This document shows, one piece after another, positions 60,578 through 64,000 of a stretch of 64,000 nucleotides of DNA. This DNA comes from UBA288 sp050178135. Lineage in GTDB: Archaea; Halobacteriota; Methanomicrobia; Methanomicrobiales; Methanospirillaceae. The stretch covers positions 1-64,000 of the forward strand of contig JBFXGJ010000007.1 of the NCBI GenBank assembly GCA_050178135.1, in the 5' to 3' direction. Below the pieces are notes generated by a model that saw only the letters and a program-made list of their open reading frames with translations, ran no database searches and was not told the origin of the DNA. The position numbers were made by a program, and so were the translations under genes. The stretch's first letter is position 1. The number at the start of each line of letters is the position of its first letter.

Positions 60578-62089
60578 ATGGGGACCTGCGCCCGGCACCA
60601 CGCACTCCTGATCGGTGCGATCTGCATCGTGACTGGCCTTATCATCTGTTCCGGTTGCACAGATACTGTATCTCCGGCGATACGCGCTGAGAAACTCGAC
60701 GGATTTGACGATTTCATCAACCGGTCGATGGCCGAATATGCCGTGCCGGGTGCGGTGATTGGGATCGTCGAGAACGACTCCGTGGTCTACCTGAAAGGAT
60801 TCGGGGTCAGGGAGATCGGAAAGCCGGCAGCGGTCGATCCCGACACCCGGTTCCAGATCGCATCGGTCACTAAGTATGTCACCGCAGGTGCCATCGGCAC
60901 GCTCGTCGATGATGGGAGGCTCGACTGGGACACCCCGGTTGTCACCTATCTGCCGGGCTTCACGTTGAAGGATCAGTACGCAGGCGAGCACGCGACACTC
61001 CGCGACCTGCTCGCTCACCGCTCAGGGCTCCGGCAGTACGACGGCGACCTGCTTGGCCGACTCGGGTACTCCGAAAGCGAGCTCCTGGAGCGGATGCGCT
61101 ACCTGGAACCGGGTTCGAGCTTCCGGGAGAAGTACCTGTACAACAACGCCGGCTTCTTCATCGCCGGGGAGGCGGCAGCACGGGTGGACAACCGGAGCTG
61201 GGAGGACCTGACCGACGCCCGGATCCTCGCGCCCCTCGGGATGACGCGCTCGGGGGCCCACCCGGAGACCCTGTATCTCGACGACAACCGTGTCTTTGGC
61301 CATGCCGGCACGGGGGGAGAGGTGCACACCATCCCGCTCGAGGAGGCGAGTCTCCCCGCTGCCGGCCAGATCGTCTCGACCGGACGGGACATGACACGGT
61401 GGCTGCGGATGATGCTCAACAACGGCTCGATCGACGGGAAGCAGGTCCTCTCGCCGGAGACCGTGAAAGAGATCCACGCGGCGAGCCTGGTGGCGGGCAA
61501 GGGCGGACCCCTCGACGACCCGAACGCCGCGGTCGGCCTGGGCTGTGATTCGTACACCTTCCTGGACGAGCGGGTCATCGAGAAGAACGGGGCGCTGGAC
61601 GGCGTGCGGTCGATCGTGATCCTCGTTCCCGGGAAGAAGACCGGGCTCGTGGTCATCGCCAACAAGCAGCTGACCGTCTTCCCGGAGGCAGTCCGTGACG
61701 AGTTCCTCGAACGCTCAATCGAGAAAAGCGGCGTCGACCTCCAGGCACGGGAGAAGGTCCAGCAGGCAGGGTGGAACTCCCTCATACAGAGCATCAGACG
61801 GCCGGCAGATGCCCGCCCGGCAACAATTACTCCGTCTGCCATCGCGGGTGCATACCGGAGCGACCTCTACGGCACCATGCGGGTAAGCGAGGGACAGGAT
61901 GCAGAAAACATGACGGTCAAGCTCGGCCCGAACGGGTACGCGGGGAGCCTTGAACACGTCACGAACAACACCTGGTATCTCTCGTTCCCGAACCCCGACG
62001 ACCAGGTCGGCTACCTCACGTTCGTATCGGGGCATTTGGGAGCCGCAAGGTTCACATCCGAGGAGTTCGGCCCATTTTCACGCGTATAG
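60578..62089 (+). CDS. Lipoprotein serine hydrolase, class C beta-lactamase family
   Basis: This 503-residue extracellular lipoprotein has a signal peptide with lipobox IICSGC near residue 25. The serine nucleophile is in FQIASVTKYVTAGAIG (SxxK), the tyrosine in LYNNAGFFIAGE (YxN) and the third motif near HTIPLEEASLPAAGQIVSTG. A C-terminal lipocalin-like domain follows (SAIAGAYRSDLYGTMRVSEG). Substrate may be an ester or peptide; archaeal members are not necessarily antibiotic resistance enzymes. The ATG at 60578 was chosen at the signal peptide; the frame is open upstream. Confidence 0.87.
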   Translation: MGTCARHHALLIGAICIVTGLIICSGCTDTVSPAIRAEKLDGFDDFINRSMAEYAVPGAVIGIVENDSVVYLKGFGVREIGKPAAVDPDTRFQIASVTKYVTAGAIGTLVDDGRLDWDTPVVTYLPGFTLKDQYAGEHATLRDLLAHRSGLRQYDGDLLGRLGYSESELLERMRYLEPGSSFREKYLYNNAGFFIAGEAAARVDNRSWEDLTDARILAPLGMTRSGAHPETLYLDDNRVFGHAGTGGEVHTIPLEEASLPAAGQIVSTGRDMTRWLRMMLNNGSIDGKQVLSPETVKEIHAASLVAGKGGPLDDPNAAVGLGCDSYTFLDERVIEKNGALDGVRSIVILVPGKKTGLVVIANKQLTVFPEAVRDEFLERSIEKSGVDLQAREKVQQAGWNSLIQSIRRPADARPATITPSAIAGAYRSDLYGTMRVSEGQDAENMTVKLGPNGYAGSLEHVTNNTWYLSFPNPDDQVGYLTFVSGHLGAARFTSEEFGPFSRV

Positions 62090-62129
62090 GGGATTGTCAG
62101 CGAAGGTTGGGACGGAACGGGGAGCAAGA

Positions 62130-62680
62130 ATGAGCGAGCGCAGGGCTCGTGCTCGTTCTCTGTACCGCCGGGTGCGATTTCGCATATCACGCCCGAGAGC
62201 GGCAAGGAGAATACCTCCGCCGGCACACCGGCGCCTCTCGCCGGACACAAAGCGGCGGTATCTCGAAACCTCGACGAATACATGACGACACCCGCCGATA
62301 CTGGCCGGTTCAGCGGGACGGTGCACGTGGCCCAGGGGGAGACTGTCCTCATCTCGAATGGGACAGCACGGCGAACGACGAGTTCTCGGTCTTCGACACG
62401 CCGCAGACCGTCTTTTCCATCGGCTCGAACACCAAGCAGTTGACCCCCGCTGCCATCATGAAACTGCAGGAGCAGGGGCGGCTGAATGTTACCGACCCGG
62501 TCACCCGGTTCATCCCGAACGCCACGACATGGAAGGATATTCGGATCTACCACCTCCTGAACCACACGTCGGGGATTCAGTCCGATGGTGCCCTCCTGAT
62601 CACCGACCCTGTCGACCTCACGCTCCCGGAGAACGTGGAGCGGACGGTCGCTCTGCCCCTCACTTTCGGGTCGGGTGAGG
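62130..62680 (+). pseudogene. Truncated second class C beta-lactamase-family gene
   Basis: Three frames together spell a paralogue of the preceding hydrolase. A lipoprotein-like LVLCTAGC starts it. Another frame gives SRNLDEYMTTPADTGRFSGT and VHVAQGETVLISNGT. The third continues with FSVFDTPQTVFSIGSNTKQL, where SNTK is the catalytic motif, then LNVTDPVTRFIPNATTWKDI and IRIYHLLNHTSGIQ. After LTFGSGEEAGLL the homology stops where the convergent DUF3267 gene ends. At least two frameshifts and loss of the C-terminal half make it non-functional. Confidence 0.75.
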
Positions 62681-63271
62681 AGGCCGGCCTCCTGGGCTCT
62701 TCTCGTCGGAGATCCCGTGGACCACCAGTCCGTCAGGAACATCGGCAACGAGGACCGCAGGTCCGTACCCTGCGAGGTGGGCTGCCTGCCAGAGATCGCC
62801 GGCAGCGCCGGCGGTGTTGATCACGACTGGTGCAATTATCCAGGTGTACAGGGTCGGCTGAACGACCGACAGCCCGAGGAGCGCGACGTCGATCAGCACG
62901 AGCGGGGCGAGCAGGCAGATCAGGGCTGTGTTTCGCCTGTACGGCCGGTCCGTGGTCGTGGCGAGGACCGGCATCCCGTGGACGATCCCCGCGCTGAACC
63001 GGGGCGGCAGCCCCGACAGAGCGAAGACGAGCCCGTGGACCGCTTCGTGGAGAAAGATGACGCACGACGCCCCGGCGAAGACACCCAGGATCTGCACGAG
63101 CTGGGCCGGACCGATCGTGACCGACGTGATCCCGCCAGCCCACAGGAGGACCACGAGGGTGGCGAGCGCGAGGAGCAGAGAGAACGCCTGGACCAGCACG
63201 GCGCGGCGCGGGGTGATGGCGATCGCTCCGATCTCGACATACCCGGGGGCAGGAAGGACGCCAGGATCCAC
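62660..63271 (-). CDS. DUF3267 putative membrane zincin
   Basis: The 203-residue membrane protein has about five helices and the zinc-binding motif HEAVH in GASCVIFLHEAVHGLVFALS, which matches the DUF3267 family of predicted membrane metalloproteases. NTAGAAGDLWQAAHLAGYG with its NxxGxxxD-like segment supports this. Substrate unknown. The 3' end runs into the truncated beta-lactamase pseudogene, which suggests a rearrangement joined these two segments. Confidence 0.8.
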   Translation of the reverse strand: MDPGVLPAPGYVEIGAIAITPRRAVLVQAFSLLLALATLVVLLWAGGITSVTIGPAQLVQILGVFAGASCVIFLHEAVHGLVFALSGLPPRFSAGIVHGMPVLATTTDRPYRRNTALICLLAPLVLIDVALLGLSVVQPTLYTWIIAPVVINTAGAAGDLWQAAHLAGYGPAVLVADVPDGLVVHGISDEKSPGGRPPHPTRK

Positions 63272-63606
63272 GGCACAGGTACGTGAAGCGACCGATTAAA
63301 CGTTCGGGGGGGACCAGGAGAAAAGAGACGGCCAACGCAGTTTCGAAAAGCCGGTTCGGGGTCCTGGCCTTGAGACGGCGAATGATATGGACCGGGGTTG
63401 AGCCCTGTTTCTCTGATGTCGGGAGTGAAGGGCGGAAAATGGCGAGACCGCCGTCCAGCAGAAAGGCGAGGATGGGTCAGTTGCCTCGCCCACGGAAACG
63501 GACAGTCGCCCTGAACGCTGAAAGAACGGTATCGGCCCGAGCAACGGTGAGGACGGACCAGTTCTCCGCAAACGATAAGGGAGGCGCCGATGAGATCGAC
63601 CTGCAC
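63272..63606. other. Intergenic region before the last gene
   Basis: This 335-base region contains no convincing frame. The sequence near the DUF3267 start includes ttaaacgttc, a possible promoter element for that gene on the minus strand. Nothing else was recognised. Confidence 0.4.
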
Positions 63607-64000
63607 ATGGCCGAGTTCGCGCCAGTCACCGACGCGGATCTCCCGGCGATCAAGGAGATCTACGACCACTACATCCTGACGACGACCGCGACCTTTCACG
63701 AGACCCCGGTCTCGCTTGACGAACTGCCTGGGTATGTACCCGTTGACGACCCGAAGCACCCCTCGTTCGCCATCCGGTCCGATGGCTCGCTCGTCGGGTT
63801 CTGCTCCTGCTCGCCGTATAAACGACGGTCGGCCTACGACCGGACGGTTGAACTGAGCGTCTACCTGTCCCCCGGCTTCACGGGACGCGGGCTCGGGACG
63901 GCAGCCCTGGCACGACTCGAGAGCGCGGCCACCGCGGCCGGAATCTGCGTGATGGTCGGGACCGTCTGTGGCGAGAACAGTGCCGGCATTCGACTCATGG
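63607..64000 (+). CDS. Phosphinothricin-type GNAT acetyltransferase, cut by window end
   Basis: The frame starts MAEFAPVTDADLPAIKEIYD and runs open to the window end (131 residues visible, of about 165-175 expected). It has HYILTTTATFHETPVSLDEL, then FCSCSPYKRRSAYDRTVELS and the acetyl-CoA motif GRGLGTAALARLESAA. This is the phosphinothricin/methionine-sulfoximine acetyltransferase pattern. The substrate is inferred by family only. The 3' end and terminator are outside the window. Confidence 0.85.
   Translation, partial: MAEFAPVTDADLPAIKEIYDHYILTTTATFHETPVSLDELPGYVPVDDPKHPSFAIRSDGSLVGFCSCSPYKRRSAYDRTVELSVYLSPGFTGRGLGTAALARLESAATAAGICVMVGTVCGENSAGIRLM

Overview
The window is about 64 kb of GC-rich DNA from a euryarchaeon, most probably a methanogen of the order Methanomicrobiales. 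The evidence is gene content: TATA-binding protein, TFS, MCM, RfcS, an RPA-associated protein, Lhr helicase, prefoldin beta, archaeosortase A, archaetidylinositol phosphate synthase, MfnA of methanofuran synthesis, Dph2, archaeal Pth2 and TruD, a split tRNA-Tyr, and AT-rich boxA promoters with short leaders. No database search was possible, so the order is an inference.

Layout. 0-7 kb: the 3' end of an IS transposase, secF-secD, a DUF362 ferredoxin protein, a nucleotide-sugar dehydrogenase and a PEGA-repeat surface protein. 7-13.7 kb: a tightly overlapping run of ppsA, mfnA, hpt, dph2, a METTL5-like methyltransferase and an MFS permease. 13.7-23.3 kb: housekeeping genes (corA, hisH, a PUA/PP-loop protein, tfs, artA, pgsA-like, arfC, truD, pth). 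23.5-32 kb: a five-PAS histidine kinase, mutS-mutL, two related ferredoxins. 32.3-34.8 kb: tRNA-Leu, an acyl-CoA synthetase, tbp. 34.8-39.9 kb: a looser region with three decayed genes (molybdate permease, 2-hydroxyacyl-CoA dehydratase, histidine kinase) around a cysteine desulfurase, J-domain and CGGC proteins. 39.9-47.5 kb: a replication/repair block, with RPA-associated protein, phosphoesterase and Lhr helicase facing away from rfcS-mcm. 47.8-53.9 kb: META lipoprotein, permease, parvulin, acyltransferases, prefoldin, a LeuA-family synthase and two tRNAs.

54-64 kb is accessory in character: low gene density, two toxin-antitoxin loci (HicAB and MntA/HepT), an orphan HicB, secreted or lipid-anchored proteins, and several genes broken by frameshifts or stops.

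The most notable sequence anomalies are an in-frame amber codon at position 5 of hepT, a LeuA-family gene whose conserved N-terminus has no start codon in its own frame but an ATG one frame away, and a dph2 whose conserved N-terminus has no ATG/GTG/TTG. I saw no CRISPR array, rRNA, complete prophage or clearly new multi-gene defence system. The nearest candidates for something undescribed are small uncharacterised genes and odd gene pairings listed in the findings.
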